From positions 682,001 to 746,000 of the forward strand of contig CAWEQI010000003.1 in NCBI GenBank assembly GCA_963811255.1: DNA of 64,000 nucleotides. Reading direction: 5' to 3'. The notes beneath the pieces were generated by a model. That model had not been told where the DNA came from. It made no database searches and saw nothing but the letters and a program-made list of their open reading frames with translations. Position numbers and translations under genes: made by a program. Position 1 is the first letter of the stretch. Each line of letters starts with the position of its first letter. This document shows positions 19,850-28,262 of the stretch, one piece after another. This stretch comes from Croceibacterium_B sp963811255. Lineage in GTDB: Bacteria > Pseudomonadota > Alphaproteobacteria > Sphingomonadales > Sphingomonadaceae.

Positions 19850-20909
19850 CGCCTTCCGTCCAGCGGAAGCGGAACCCTTCCATTGCCAGGCCCGGCCCAA
19901 AGGCGAGCGCGACGCCGCTCTCGGGCTTGCGCGCCATGATCTGCTCGAGCACGAACAAGATCGTGGCCGACGACATGTTGCCGCAGCTGCGCAGCACTTC
20001 GCGCGATTCGGCCAGCGCCCCTTGCGGCAAGGCGAAGGCGCGCTCCACCGCGTCGAGTATCGACTTGCCGCCGGGATGGACGGCCCAGGCCGCGATTTCT
20101 GCCGCGGGCCGTCCGTCGACCACTTTCCCGGCAATCTCGGGTTCGCTCAGCGCGGCCGCGAGGCGGGCCGGCACTTCGCCCGACAAGCCCATGGCGAATC
20201 CGCTGTCGCCGATCGTCCAGGTGATCAGCGAATCGCTTTCCTCGAGCATTCCCGAAAAACCGTCGCCGAGTTCCAGTCCGCGGCCATCGGCGGTGACGAT
20301 CGCCGCCGCCGCGCCGTCGCTGAACTGGGCCATCGCCAGCGTCGACTCCAGTCCGGCGTCGCCCTGCAGATGTAGGCTGCACAGCTCGACCGCCACCACC
20401 AGCACGCGCGCATCAGGCTGTGAGCGGACGATATGTCCGGCCGTCCTCAGCGCAGTGACTCCCGCGTAGCAACCCATGAAACCGATCACGACGCGTTCGA
20501 CGCCGTCCGGCAAGCCGAGCGTTCGGGCAACGATCTGGTCGACGCCGGGAGCAACGAATCCGGTGCAGCTGGCGACGACGAGATGGCTGATCTCACCGAC
20601 TTCTGGCAGGCCGGCGATCGCGCGCAACGCCAGCTTGGGCGCTTCGCGAGCGTAAACGGCCATCCGTTCGGCCGTCGTCGGCTGTTCGTCACGCGTATAG
20701 AAGCGCCCCGGTTCGAGACTGGCCTCCTCGCCCAGCACCGACCAGCGATGCTCGATTCCCGAGCGCTCGGCCATCCGGCCGAACAGCCGCGCTTCGCGGG
20801 GATCGGAGAGCCGGTCTTGCGCCCACGTGCGATAATCCGCCTCGACGTCGGTCGGCGGGATCGCGCCCGCAATGGCGTTGATGCGCGCGAGCGGTGCCGT
20901 GGCTGTCAT
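19839..20909 (-). CDS. Type III polyketide synthase (chalcone/alkylresorcinol synthase family)
   Basis: A 356-residue homodimeric ketosynthase that extends an acyl-CoA starter with malonyl-CoA. The catalytic triad is intact: Cys147 in GFMGCYAG, His278 in AVHPGGKS and Asn311 in SCGNMSS. The C-terminal GFGPG-like loop reads AFGPGLAMEG. Product class (alkylresorcinol, alkylpyrone or other) depends on pocket residues that I cannot score. It heads a three-gene operon with a methyltransferase and a flavoprotein. The start at ATG 20909 matches the family N-terminus. Confidence 0.9.
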   Translation of the reverse strand: MTATAPLARINAIAGAIPPTDVEADYRTWAQDRLSDPREARLFGRMAERSGIEHRWSVLGEEASLEPGRFYTRDEQPTTAERMAVYAREAPKLALRAIAGLPEVGEISHLVVASCTGFVAPGVDQIVARTLGLPDGVERVVIGFMGCYAGVTALRTAGHIVRSQPDARVLVVAVELCSLHLQGDAGLESTLAMAQFSDGAAAAIVTADGRGLELGDGFSGMLEESDSLITWTIGDSGFAMGLSGEVPARLAAALSEPEIAGKVVDGRPAAEIAAWAVHPGGKSILDAVERAFALPQGALAESREVLRSCGNMSSATILFVLEQIMARKPESGVALAFGPGLAMEGFRFRWTEGDAG

Positions 20910-20978
20910 GGGGATGCGATAGGCGCTTCCGGTTCGATTGGCACGGCGAAAGGCCAGAAAAGGACGGCCGACGCCAAG

Positions 20979-21002
20979 AACCCGCCGCTTGCGCGACGGG
21001 TT
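20979..21002 (-). terminator. Possible terminator of the tRNA-Val gene
   Basis: A near-perfect inverted repeat AACCCGNCG...CGNCGGGTT with a six-base loop lies 20 bases past the tRNA 3' end on the minus strand, followed by TTCTTGG. The T-run is weak. The hairpin could work in both directions, since TTTT follows it on the plus strand. Confidence 0.45.
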
Positions 21003-21021
21003 TTGCCTGCTTCGCCACCAA

Positions 21022-21096
21022 TGGTGGGCGTAGGAAGGTTCGAACTTCCGACCCCTGCGATGTCAACACAGTGCTCTACCACTGAGCTATACGCCC
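21022..21096 (-). tRNA. tRNA-Val (GAC)
   Basis: The minus strand folds into a full cloverleaf of 75 bases with encoded CCA. The acceptor GGGCGTA pairs with TACGCCC, the D-arm contains AGCTCAGTGGTAGAGC, the anticodon arm CTGTG-TTGACAT-CGCAG presents GAC, and the T-arm carries GTTCGAACC. The anticodon GAC reads Val GUC and GUU codons. It lies between the type III PKS operon and cpdR. Confidence 0.96.
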
Positions 21097-21172
21097 GATC
21101 CATCGGGAGAGCAGCGGGGCAAGCCCCGCGGCAGGCGCGCCAGATAGCGCCGCCCTGTCGGCCTTGCAAGCG

Positions 21173-21547
21173 CTACAGGCTGACCGTGGCGCGGTCTTCG
21201 AACATCCGTTCGACCTCGCCGACCAGTTCCTTCAGGTGGAACGGCTTCGACAGCACCTTCGATTGCGGCGCATGACGGCTGGAGCGCAGCGAAACGGCGG
21301 CGAAGCCGGTGATGAACATCACCTTGGTGCGCGGGCTTAGTTCGGAGCAGCGCTGGGCCAGCTCGATCCCGTCCATCTCGGGCATGACGATATCCGACAG
21401 CAGCAGGTCGTAATGATCGTCTTCCAGCAGCGGCACCGCCAGGGTGCCCCGATCGACCGCGGTGACGTCGTATCCTGCATTTTCGAGCGCCCGCACCAGG
21501 TAGGTGCGCATCGCCTTGTCATCTTCGGCCAGCAGGATGCGGATCAT
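21173..21547 (-). CDS. cpdR: Single-domain response regulator CpdR
   Basis: A 124-residue receiver domain with no output domain. The acidic pair is EDD (residues 8-10), the phospho-acceptor Asp52 is in LLLSDIVMPEMDG, and the conserved Lys102 is in SKPFHLKELV. The VMFITGFAAV and VLSKPFHL segments match CpdR. In Caulobacter, unphosphorylated CpdR primes ClpXP to degrade CtrA and other cell-cycle substrates, and CckA-ChpT controls its phosphorylation. It is divergent from the N-formylglutamate amidohydrolase gene. Confidence 0.9.
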   Translation of the reverse strand: MIRILLAEDDKAMRTYLVRALENAGYDVTAVDRGTLAVPLLEDDHYDLLLSDIVMPEMDGIELAQRCSELSPRTKVMFITGFAAVSLRSSRHAPQSKVLSKPFHLKELVGEVERMFEDRATVSL

Positions 21548-21685
21548 CGTCGGTTATTCCTCGTTGTTCTTCAATTCGCCCGGTAGCCGATGGCTCCTTA
21601 AAAATCTTGCCCATTGTCAGCCCTGACCTGCTTTGACACACAGTGGGTGAAAGGGCAGCTAGGCAAGGTGACTTCCGAATCCGAA

Positions 21686-22609
21686 ATGGGTGATTCTCCC
21701 CACCATCGCGGCGGAAACATACCCGGTGCGCCGGGCAAGGCCGCGTTCACGCTGACGCGGCGCGAACCATCGCCGATTCCGGTGCTGATCGCCGTTCCCC
21801 ATGCCGGGCGAACCTACCCGCGGAGCCTGCTTGCCGAGATGCGCGATCCGATCGGCGCCGGGCTCAAGCTGGAGGACCGCTACGTCGACCTGCTGGCGCA
21901 GGCGATCGCCGAACAGACCGGCGCCGGCCTGCTGCTGGCGCACGCCCCGCGGGCGATGATCGACCTCAACCGCGCGCCCGAGGAAATGGACTGGGAGATG
22001 GTCGCCGACGCGCCCGACGAGGACCGCGAGTTGCTCGGCACCGCCCGCCGGGCTCGCGGCGGGCTAGGGCTGGTCCCGCGCCGGCTGCCCGGGCTGGGCG
22101 AGATCTGGAAGCGGCGGATCACCAGCGCCGAGCTCCAATCCCGCCTCGCCACGATCCATGCGCCGTACCACGCGGCGCTCGCCGCCGAGCTCGCCACGCT
22201 CAAAGCTCGCTGGGGCGGAGCGTTGCTGATCGACCTGCATTCGATGCCGCCGCTCGGCCCCAGGCGGGGGCCGCACGCGTCGGCCGAATTCGTGGTCGGG
22301 GACCGCTTCGGAAGCTCGTGCGACGGCCTGCTGATCGCCGCCGCGTTCGATCACTTCGCCGCCGCCGGCAGGCGCGCGGCGCACAATCGCCCCTATGCCG
22401 GCGGATACGTGCTCGACCGTCACGCCTCTCCCGCGCGCGGCTTTCATGGGCTGCAGGTGGAGATTTGCCGCGCGGCCTATCTCGACGAGCGGCTGTGCGA
22501 GCCCGGCCCCGGATTCGATTCGACCGCTGCGCTGCTCGCCGGCCTCATTCGCCGCCTGGCGAGCGAGTTCGCCGCCCTCGGCGGCGCGATGCGGCAGGCG
22601 GCGGAGTAG
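21686..22609 (+). CDS. N-formylglutamate amidohydrolase
   Basis: A 307-residue metal-dependent hydrolase of the FGase family, which releases formate from N-formyl-L-glutamate in histidine breakdown. Motifs seen are VPHAGRTYP, HAPRAMIDLNRAP, LLIDLHSMPP and YAGGYVLDRHASPARGFHGLQVEI. The frame is open back to 21614, but there only a TTG is available; ATG 21686 is the first ATG. No other hut gene is nearby, so a role in removing N-formyl groups from other acyl amino acids is also possible. Confidence 0.85.
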   Translation: MGDSPHHRGGNIPGAPGKAAFTLTRREPSPIPVLIAVPHAGRTYPRSLLAEMRDPIGAGLKLEDRYVDLLAQAIAEQTGAGLLLAHAPRAMIDLNRAPEEMDWEMVADAPDEDRELLGTARRARGGLGLVPRRLPGLGEIWKRRITSAELQSRLATIHAPYHAALAAELATLKARWGGALLIDLHSMPPLGPRRGPHASAEFVVGDRFGSSCDGLLIAAAFDHFAAAGRRAAHNRPYAGGYVLDRHASPARGFHGLQVEICRAAYLDERLCEPGPGFDSTAALLAGLIRRLASEFAALGGAMRQAAE

Positions 22610-22629
22610 CCGCTGAGCCCATCAGCATG

Positions 22630-22662
22630 AAAAAACCACCTCGTGCACGGGGCACGAGGTGG
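22630..22662 (-). terminator. Strong Rho-independent terminator
   Basis: On the minus strand CCACCTCGTGC and GCACGAGGTGG form an 11-bp stem with a five-base loop, followed directly by TTTTTT. It ends either sapC transcripts (157 bases upstream) or the candidate small RNA. Confidence 0.85.
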
Positions 22663-22733
22663 CCAAGGTTCAGGGAGGAGGCGCGCCGAAGCGCGCCTAT
22701 CCGAACGGGCCATGAGGGAAGCGCCGCCCGGAC
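22630..22733 (-). ncRNA. Candidate structured small RNA
   Basis: The minus strand of the gap between two convergent genes carries three stacked RNA elements. Near 22679-22698 an 8-bp stem AGGCGCGC/GCGCGCCT is closed by a UUCG tetraloop. A GUUCGG/CUGAAC pairing can enclose it. At 22630-22662 an 11-bp stem is followed by six U, a strong intrinsic terminator. A possible promoter (TTGAAT at 22767-22762, 16-base spacer, TATTTG at 22745-22740) would give a transcript of about 104 bases. The alternative is that only the terminator is real and it ends sapC transcription. Confidence 0.5.
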
Positions 22734-22818
22734 ATTCCGCAAATAGGCGCAGGCCCCGGAAATTCAAGGCCCCTTGTGGTCACAAATTGTCGCGCTTGGC
22801 TCGCCCGGAGGCGAAGGA

Positions 22819-23622
22819 TCAGACGGTGGTCTCGACGTTTTCCGTCCGCGCGCTCCCGCTGGCCGCCACCGGACCCTTGCCGAGCGCGACCTGCTTGCCG
22901 AAGATCACCCGCATCAGGTCGAGCGAGAACAGGTGGGCGTAGATCAGCGGCAGGATGCCGTTCTGATTCCAGGTGCGCAGCTGATCGCCGCGAAGCTCTT
23001 GCAGCTTCTCCTGGTTGACCATCTTGAAGCCGCGATAGACGTAGGGATTCTCGGTGTCGTCGCCGCGCTGGATCGCCACCTGCCCTTCCATCAGCAGGTC
23101 GTGCTTGATCAGTTCATCGACGAACTGCTGGGTGCGCATGCCGGACTGCTCGAACTGCTCGCAAAAGCCGAGCACGCCCTTGGTGTGCTCGGACGGCTGG
23201 TCGCCTTCGAACAGCGCGTTGCCTTCGCCTTCCTCGACAATCAGGCCGCTGCTCGGATCGAAGCACAGCGACAGCTCCTGCGTCTCCGGAGTCAGCTTGG
23301 CCAGAAGGAAGGGGTAGCGCCGGATGTACGCCGGCACATAGGCCTCCTCGCGCAGCTCGCCCTCGTCGTCGAAGAACACGTTGACGCCCTCGTTCAGGCC
23401 CATCAGCGCCAGCGGCACTGGCGTATCGCTGTCCGAAAACACGATCGGGAAATCGCGCTGGGCGAGGGCGAACTCGTCGACCGTCAGCGGAATCGCGTGC
23501 TGATTGACCACCCACTTCGCCTTGTTGACCGAAACGGCGATCCAGCTGCCGTGATCGCGGTTGTTGAGCGGGGCGAGGTCGTTGTAGAACAAGGGCAACT
23601 GAGGCTGCGGCGCGCTGGCCAT
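22819..23622 (-). CDS. SapC family protein
   Basis: A 267-residue protein of the SapC family, named for a gene beside the Campylobacter S-layer. The sequence shows no signal peptide or membrane span; WIAVSVNKAKWVVNQHAIPLT near the N-terminus and YRRYPFLLAKL-like and CEQFEQSGMRT segments are family-like. In sphingomonads SapC proteins are often near TonB receptors and tryptophan halogenase-like genes, which are absent here. The biochemical function is unknown. The start at ATG 23622 has GGAGA upstream. Confidence 0.8.
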   Translation of the reverse strand: MASAPQPQLPLFYNDLAPLNNRDHGSWIAVSVNKAKWVVNQHAIPLTVDEFALAQRDFPIVFSDSDTPVPLALMGLNEGVNVFFDDEGELREEAYVPAYIRRYPFLLAKLTPETQELSLCFDPSSGLIVEEGEGNALFEGDQPSEHTKGVLGFCEQFEQSGMRTQQFVDELIKHDLLMEGQVAIQRGDDTENPYVYRGFKMVNQEKLQELRGDQLRTWNQNGILPLIYAHLFSLDLMRVIFGKQVALGKGPVAASGSARTENVETTV

Positions 23623-23688
23623 CGGGTCTCTCCGGAGATGTGTCTGTATTCGCCCGCGCAGCGGCTGGCGGACGCGTGAAGGCGCGCT

Positions 23689-25134
23689 TTACGGATTCCC
23701 CTTCGCAGGCGCAAGCGGGACCAGCTTGCCTGGATTGAGCAGCCCGTGCGGATCGAGCGCCTGCTTCACCGCCTGCATCATGTGCAGCTGAACGGGATCG
23801 CCCAGGCGGCCGAGCTCGTCACGCTTCAATTGCCCGATGCCGTGTTCGGCGCTGATCGAACCATGCCATTCGGTAACAAGATCGTGCACGAAATAGCTGA
23901 TCTGCTTGCCTTCCGTGTCCTCCCATTCGCCCGGCGCGGCTCCTTTGGGCGCCAGCACGTGATAGTGGACATTGCCGTCGCCCAGGTGCCCGAAAGTCAC
24001 CACCTTGGTCCCCGGAAAATGGGCTTCCACTTGCGGCGCGGTCTCGCCGATGAAGTCGGCCATCGCCGTCACCGGGACCGAGATGTCGTGCTGCATCGCC
24101 GGGCCGAGCGCGCGCTCGGCCGGGGCGATCTCGTCGCGCAGCAGCCAGAAGGCTTCGGCCTGCGCTTCGTTGGCGGCGATCGTCGCGTTCTCGACCAGGC
24201 CCGCCTCGAAGGCGCTCTCGAGTAGCTCCTGCGCCAGCGCCGGCAAGGCTTCGGCATGCGGGCGGTCGGCGGCGAGCTCGATCAGCACGTGCCAGGCATG
24301 CTCGCCCTGCAGCGGATTACGCGCACCGGGGACGTGCGCCAGCACAGCCTCGAGGCTGTGCCGCGGCATGATCTCGAACCCTTCGAGCGCGTCGCCGGCG
24401 ATCCGCTCGGAATGGGCCAGCAGCTTCGGCGCGTCGGCGACATCGCCAATTCCGGCCCACAGCACAGCGCGGTCGGCCAGCGCCGGCAGCAGCCGCAGCG
24501 TCGCAGCGGTGACGATCCCCAGCGTGCCTTCCGAGCCGATCAGCAGTTGCTTCAGGTCGAATCCGCGGTTGTCCTTCTTCAGCGGCGTTAGCGCGTCGAA
24601 CACGCTGCCGTCGGCCAGCACCGCCTCGATCCCCAACACCTGCGCGCGCATCGATCCATGGCGCAGCACCTGGGTGCCGCCGGCGTTGGTCGAAATCAGG
24701 CCGCCGATCGTCGCCGATCCCTTGCCGCCCAGCGTCAGCGGGAAGCGCAGGCCCTCGGCCGCGGCCGCCTCGTGCAGCGTCTGCAGGATCACTCCGGCCT
24801 CGCACACCGCCTCGCGCGCGGCCGCGTCGAGCCGGCGGATCGCGTTCATCCGCCTGAGCGACAGCAGGACTGCGCTCCCGCTGTCGTCGGGCGTCGCCCC
24901 GCCGCACATCCCGCTGTTGCCGCCCTGCGGCACGATCGGCACGCCGAATTCGCCGCACAGCCTGACCAGCTCCGCCACCTCTTCGGTCGAGCCGGGCGAG
25001 GCGAGAGCCACCGCCCGGCCGGTGTAGCGCCCGCGCCAGTCGGTCAGCCAAGGCCGCACCAGTTCGGGATCGCGCGTCAGCCCGCGCGGGCCGAGCAGCG
25101 CAGAGGCCCGGTCGAGGAAGTCCTGTGTTGCCAT
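23689..25134 (-). CDS. FAD-linked oxidase, D-2-hydroxyglutarate/D-lactate dehydrogenase-like
   Basis: A 481-residue flavoenzyme of the VAO/PCMH fold. The FAD-binding PP-loop region is IVPQGGNSGMCGGATP, with GGKGSATIGGLISTNAGGTQV and LIGSEGTLGIVTAATLRL as the further FAD motifs. The C-terminal substrate domain has the metal-type motif FGHLGDGNVHYHV and ends with EHGIGQLKRDEL and LDPHGLLNPGKLVP. This combination is typical of D-2-hydroxyacid dehydrogenases such as D-2-hydroxyglutarate dehydrogenase. The start at ATG 25134 (MATQDFLDRA) fits the family; the longer frame does not. Confidence 0.88.
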   Translation of the reverse strand: MATQDFLDRASALLGPRGLTRDPELVRPWLTDWRGRYTGRAVALASPGSTEEVAELVRLCGEFGVPIVPQGGNSGMCGGATPDDSGSAVLLSLRRMNAIRRLDAAAREAVCEAGVILQTLHEAAAAEGLRFPLTLGGKGSATIGGLISTNAGGTQVLRHGSMRAQVLGIEAVLADGSVFDALTPLKKDNRGFDLKQLLIGSEGTLGIVTAATLRLLPALADRAVLWAGIGDVADAPKLLAHSERIAGDALEGFEIMPRHSLEAVLAHVPGARNPLQGEHAWHVLIELAADRPHAEALPALAQELLESAFEAGLVENATIAANEAQAEAFWLLRDEIAPAERALGPAMQHDISVPVTAMADFIGETAPQVEAHFPGTKVVTFGHLGDGNVHYHVLAPKGAAPGEWEDTEGKQISYFVHDLVTEWHGSISAEHGIGQLKRDELGRLGDPVQLHMMQAVKQALDPHGLLNPGKLVPLAPAKGNP

Positions 25135-25265
25135 TGCGCCACGCTGTGCCAGCGGAATGCCTGCCTTGCCAAGGATAATCCGCGAGTTAAGCCGGCATTC
25201 AACCACTGATCATAAGCCCCGAACCAACCGGCCGCAGTTCGGCCGCCAGGACCGTGCCCGCCGGA

Positions 25266-25832
25266 ATGAACAGCGTCCCTGCCGTTATTGCCGCCCTTGC
25301 CATGGCTATGCCCAGCGCGCCAGCGCCTTTGTCGGTGCCGGTCGCGCACGAAGCCGCGCTACCGTCGATCGAAGGCAGGCTCGGTCCTCGGCGGGAGGAG
25401 CCGGAACCTTATCGCAATTTCGCTGACAGCTATAAGCCTCGGGTACAGGACCAGGTTCACATCGAGCAGCGAGTGATCATCCGCATCGCGCCGGGTCCGC
25501 CGGCGGCGCGGGAGGACATGCTCGCCCGCATTCCGCGCCATGATGGTCCGTCGCGGTACCGGGAGAAGAAGATCAAGGGCTGCATCCAGATCGACGAAAT
25601 TGCCGGGTCGCAGCCGGTGCAGGAAAATCGCCTGTTGCTGTTCATGCGCGATCACAGGGTGCTCAGCGCCGCGCTCGAGCGGGCCTGCGATGCCGACGAG
25701 TTCTATCTCGGCTTCTATATCGCCCAAAACGCCGACGGGATGCTGTGCAGCAAGCGCGACAAGCTCCACTCGCGCACCGGCGCCAGCTGCGAAGTTGCCC
25801 AGCTGAGCCGCCTGGTCGCGGTCAAGGAGTGA
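25266..25832 (+). CDS. Secreted conserved hypothetical protein
   Basis: A 188-residue protein. Residues 1-28 look like a signal peptide (AVIAALAMAMPSAPAP), followed by a Pro/Arg-rich linker and a compact C-terminal part with KKIKGCIQIDEIAG, DEFYLGFYIAQNADGMLCSKRD and RTGASCEV. Three Cys residues in the export-side domain could form a disulfide. I recall similar proteins in other sphingomonads, all of unknown function. It is divergent from the FAD-linked oxidase with a 131-base gap. Confidence 0.7.
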   Translation: MNSVPAVIAALAMAMPSAPAPLSVPVAHEAALPSIEGRLGPRREEPEPYRNFADSYKPRVQDQVHIEQRVIIRIAPGPPAAREDMLARIPRHDGPSRYREKKIKGCIQIDEIAGSQPVQENRLLLFMRDHRVLSAALERACDADEFYLGFYIAQNADGMLCSKRDKLHSRTGASCEVAQLSRLVAVKE

Positions 25833-25839
25833 ATCAAAT

Positions 25840-25861
25840 CTCCCCGAGCAAGCTCGGGGAG
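25840..25861. terminator. Palindromic hairpin, possible bidirectional terminator
   Basis: CTCCCCGAGCAAGCTCGGGGAG forms a perfect stem eight bases after the stop of the secreted protein. No strong T-run follows on either strand, so it may instead be another intergenic palindrome of the repeat type seen elsewhere in the window. Confidence 0.4.
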
Positions 25862-25948
25862 AATTGAAAAAAACCATTTTCCTACTCGGCCTTTCCTGCA
25901 TAAAGGGGCGTGATTCGCGTTTTGTTCTCACCAAGGAGATAGCGAATC

Positions 25949-26740
25949 ATGACCGATCAGACCCCCATCGCCACCCCCCGCCGTGCGCCTCGACGCCCTC
26001 GCGCCGCGTGCGCTTCCTCGATGCTCTCGCCGGTTGCGGCAGCGTCCGCTCCGCCTGCGGCCGCGTGGGCGTGGGCTGCCAGGCGGCCTATCGCTTGCGC
26101 CGGCGCGACCCGCTGTTCGCCCGCGCATGGGACGCCGCGCTGATGCTGGCGCGAGAGGCCGGCGCCGAAGTGCTCGGCAACCGCGCCGTCGACGGATCGA
26201 GGAGGACGTGTGGTACCGCGGAGAACTCGTCGGCACGCGCCGCAGATACAATTCGCGCCTGCTGCTCGCCCACATGGCTCGGCTCGACAAGCTGGCCGAG
26301 GCGAACCCGGCGGCGTCCGATGATGCCTGGCAATTCGACGAACTGCTCGCGCTCAATGCCGGCGAAGCGGCGCCCGAGGAGCTTGCCGCGGACGACGACC
26401 GACTCCCGTCGAGCGGGCGAGCGCGATCTGGGAAGCCGATCGAGAGGCCCGGACATCCGCGCACGACGCCTGGGCCGAACGTCAGTCCGAGGAACAACGG
26501 CTCGACACCGACCAAAGCTACGCCGCTTATGTGGACGAGCTCCAAACCGCGGCGGCAGAGGCCCGGGCCGAGACAGCCGTTAGCTGGGACGCTCGGTTCA
26601 CCCGCGCCTGCGACACGGTCGACCGCCTGATCGAAGCGCCGCTCGCCGCGCCGCCGGAGTGCGATCCTGCGTCGCCGGACACTGTGTCGAGTGTGTCGGA
26701 AGTGTCAACTTCGCCTCCCGACACGGGCGCTTCTGCTTGA
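25949..26740 (+). pseudogene. Frame-broken gene with a terminase-small-subunit-like helix-turn-helix
   Basis: A good AAGGAG site precedes ATG 25949, but the coherent protein must be read across three frames. MTDQTPIATP is followed, after a C6 run at 25974-25979, by AVRLDALAP in the next frame. RRVRFLDALAGCGSVRSACGRVGVGCQAAYR then lies in a third frame, IEEDVWYRGELVGTRRRYNSRLLLAHMARLDKLAE after a break near 26198, and AIWEADREART...YAAYVDELQ after a break near 26425. The block from FLDALAG to LLLAHM resembles the helix-turn-helix of phage terminase small subunits and related sphingomonad proteins. The tail to the stop at 26740 is Ser/Pro rich. Decay or clustered sequence errors are both possible. 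Confidence 0.65.
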
Positions 26741-26743
26741 GAA

Positions 26744-26782
26744 ACCCCGGGCCTCCGCCCTTGCGGCGGCGGGGGCTTTTCT
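26744..26782 (+). terminator. Rho-independent terminator
   Basis: A GC-rich hairpin (GCCTCCGCC, five-base loop, GGCGGCGGGGGC) followed by TTTTCTT lies directly after the stop of the broken gene and separates it from the helicase gene. The stem has one or two mismatches. Confidence 0.55.
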
Positions 26783-26890
26783 TGACTTTCTCCCCCCTTG
26801 CCGCCTAGGGCGCGCGTCGGTCGCGGGAACAAGCTTCCGCGCCGATCCTTGGCGTTCTGTCGCCACCTCGCGTTCCGGACAAACGAACAG

Positions 26891-28213
26891 ATGAAATTCG
26901 CCGATCTCGGCCTATCAGACGAATTGCTGCAAGCGGTCGAAGCCGCCGGTTATGAAGAACCGACGCCGATCCAGGCGCAAGCGATCCCGCAGGTCCAGAT
27001 GATGAAGGACCTGATCGCCGTCGCCCAGACCGGCACCGGCAAGACCGCCAGCTTCGTGCTGCCGATGATCGACATTCTCGCCCACGGCCGCCGCCGCGCG
27101 CGGATGCCGCGCTCGCTGATCCTCGAGCCGACCCGCGAGCTGGCGATGCAGGTGGCGGAGAACTTCGAGAAGTACGGCAAGAACCACGATCTTTCGATGG
27201 CCCTGCTGATCGGCGGGGTTCAGATGGGCGACCAGGTCAAGGCGCTCGACGAAGGGGTCGACGTGCTGATCGCCACCCCGGGCCGGCTGATGGACTTGTT
27301 CGAGCGCGGCAAGATCCTGCTCACCGGCTGCGATCTGCTGGTGATCGACGAAGCCGACCGGATGCTCGATATGGGCTTCATCCCCGACATCGAGTTCATC
27401 TGCGAAAAGCTCCCCTCGAATCGGCAGACGCTGCTGTTCTCGGCCACGATGCCGGGGCCGATCAAGCGGCTCGCCGACAAGTTCCTCAGCAATCCCAAAT
27501 ATATCGAGGTCGCCCGCCCGGCGACGGCCAACATCAACATCGAGCAGTTCAAGGTCCAGGTTTCGGCCCGCAACAAGCGCGACGTGCTGCGCCGCCTGCT
27601 CGGCGCGGACGACGTCACCAGCGCGCTGATCTTCGCCAACCGCAAGACGACCGTGCGCGAGCTCAACAAGAGCCTCAGGCGCCACGGCTTCAAGACCGGC
27701 GAGATCCACGGCGACATGGACCAGCCGAGCCGCATCGCCGAGCTCGACCTGTTCAAGAAGGGCGAAATCAACATTCTCGCCGCCAGCGACGTCGCCGCCC
27801 GCGGGCTCGACATCAAGGGCGTCAGCCACGTGATCAACTTCGACACCCCGTGGCATCCCGACGATTACGTCCACCGCATCGGCCGCACCGGACGCGCCGG
27901 GGCCAAGGGCAAGGCGTTCACCCTGGTCACGCCGGAGGACGCCGAGGCGATCGCCAACGTCGAGAAGCTCACCGGCCTGGACATTCCGGAGTTCCATTTC
28001 GAGGACGACGGCAAGGCCGAGAAGCGCGAGCCCGAGCCGCGGCGCCAGCGCGACGAGGATCGTCCGCAGGCCGAAAAGCCGCGTCCTGAAAAAACTGCGC
28101 CCAAGAAGCGCACGCCGGCCCGGCGTTCTTCCGAGCCGGAGCCGGTCGATCGGGACGAGGACGAATGGAACGGCCCGGTGCCCGATTTCCTGGCCACATC
28201 CGCGCTAGCCTGA
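26891..28213 (+). CDS. DEAD-box RNA helicase (RhlE-like)
   Basis: A 440-residue ATP-dependent RNA helicase. The Q motif (FADLGLSDELLQAVEAAGYEEPTPIQAQAI), Walker A AQTGTGKT, PTRELAMQ, the DEAD box VIDEADRMLDMGF, the SAT motif FSATMP and the C-terminal HRIGRTGRAG are all present. A basic, acidic-patched tail of about 75 residues (KREPEPRRQRDEDRPQ...) resembles RhlE-type extensions that bind RNA or RNase E. The start is ATG 26891 (MKFADLGL). The 150 bases upstream contain a TTGACT that could be a -35 element. Confidence 0.93.
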   Translation: MKFADLGLSDELLQAVEAAGYEEPTPIQAQAIPQVQMMKDLIAVAQTGTGKTASFVLPMIDILAHGRRRARMPRSLILEPTRELAMQVAENFEKYGKNHDLSMALLIGGVQMGDQVKALDEGVDVLIATPGRLMDLFERGKILLTGCDLLVIDEADRMLDMGFIPDIEFICEKLPSNRQTLLFSATMPGPIKRLADKFLSNPKYIEVARPATANINIEQFKVQVSARNKRDVLRRLLGADDVTSALIFANRKTTVRELNKSLRRHGFKTGEIHGDMDQPSRIAELDLFKKGEINILAASDVAARGLDIKGVSHVINFDTPWHPDDYVHRIGRTGRAGAKGKAFTLVTPEDAEAIANVEKLTGLDIPEFHFEDDGKAEKREPEPRRQRDEDRPQAEKPRPEKTAPKKRTPARRSSEPEPVDRDEDEWNGPVPDFLATSALA

Positions 28214-28262
28214 GCCGCCCTTCTTAACCCGTCGTTTGCCAAACCGCGCCTAGACTGCGCGG

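Noticed and set aside
21022..21096. Genomic island inserted at tRNA-Val
   Set aside because: There is no integrase and no direct repeat of the tRNA 3' end, and base composition on both sides looks alike.
22627..22746. A plus-strand peptide beginning MKKPPRARGTRWP
   Set aside because: Its first codons are the A-run and stem of an intrinsic terminator read from the other strand, so hairpin structure explains the sequence better than coding.
25949..26740. Prophage remnant suggested by the terminase-like domain
   Set aside because: No portal, capsid, tail, integrase or attachment repeat is present nearby, so only a lone degraded gene can be claimed.
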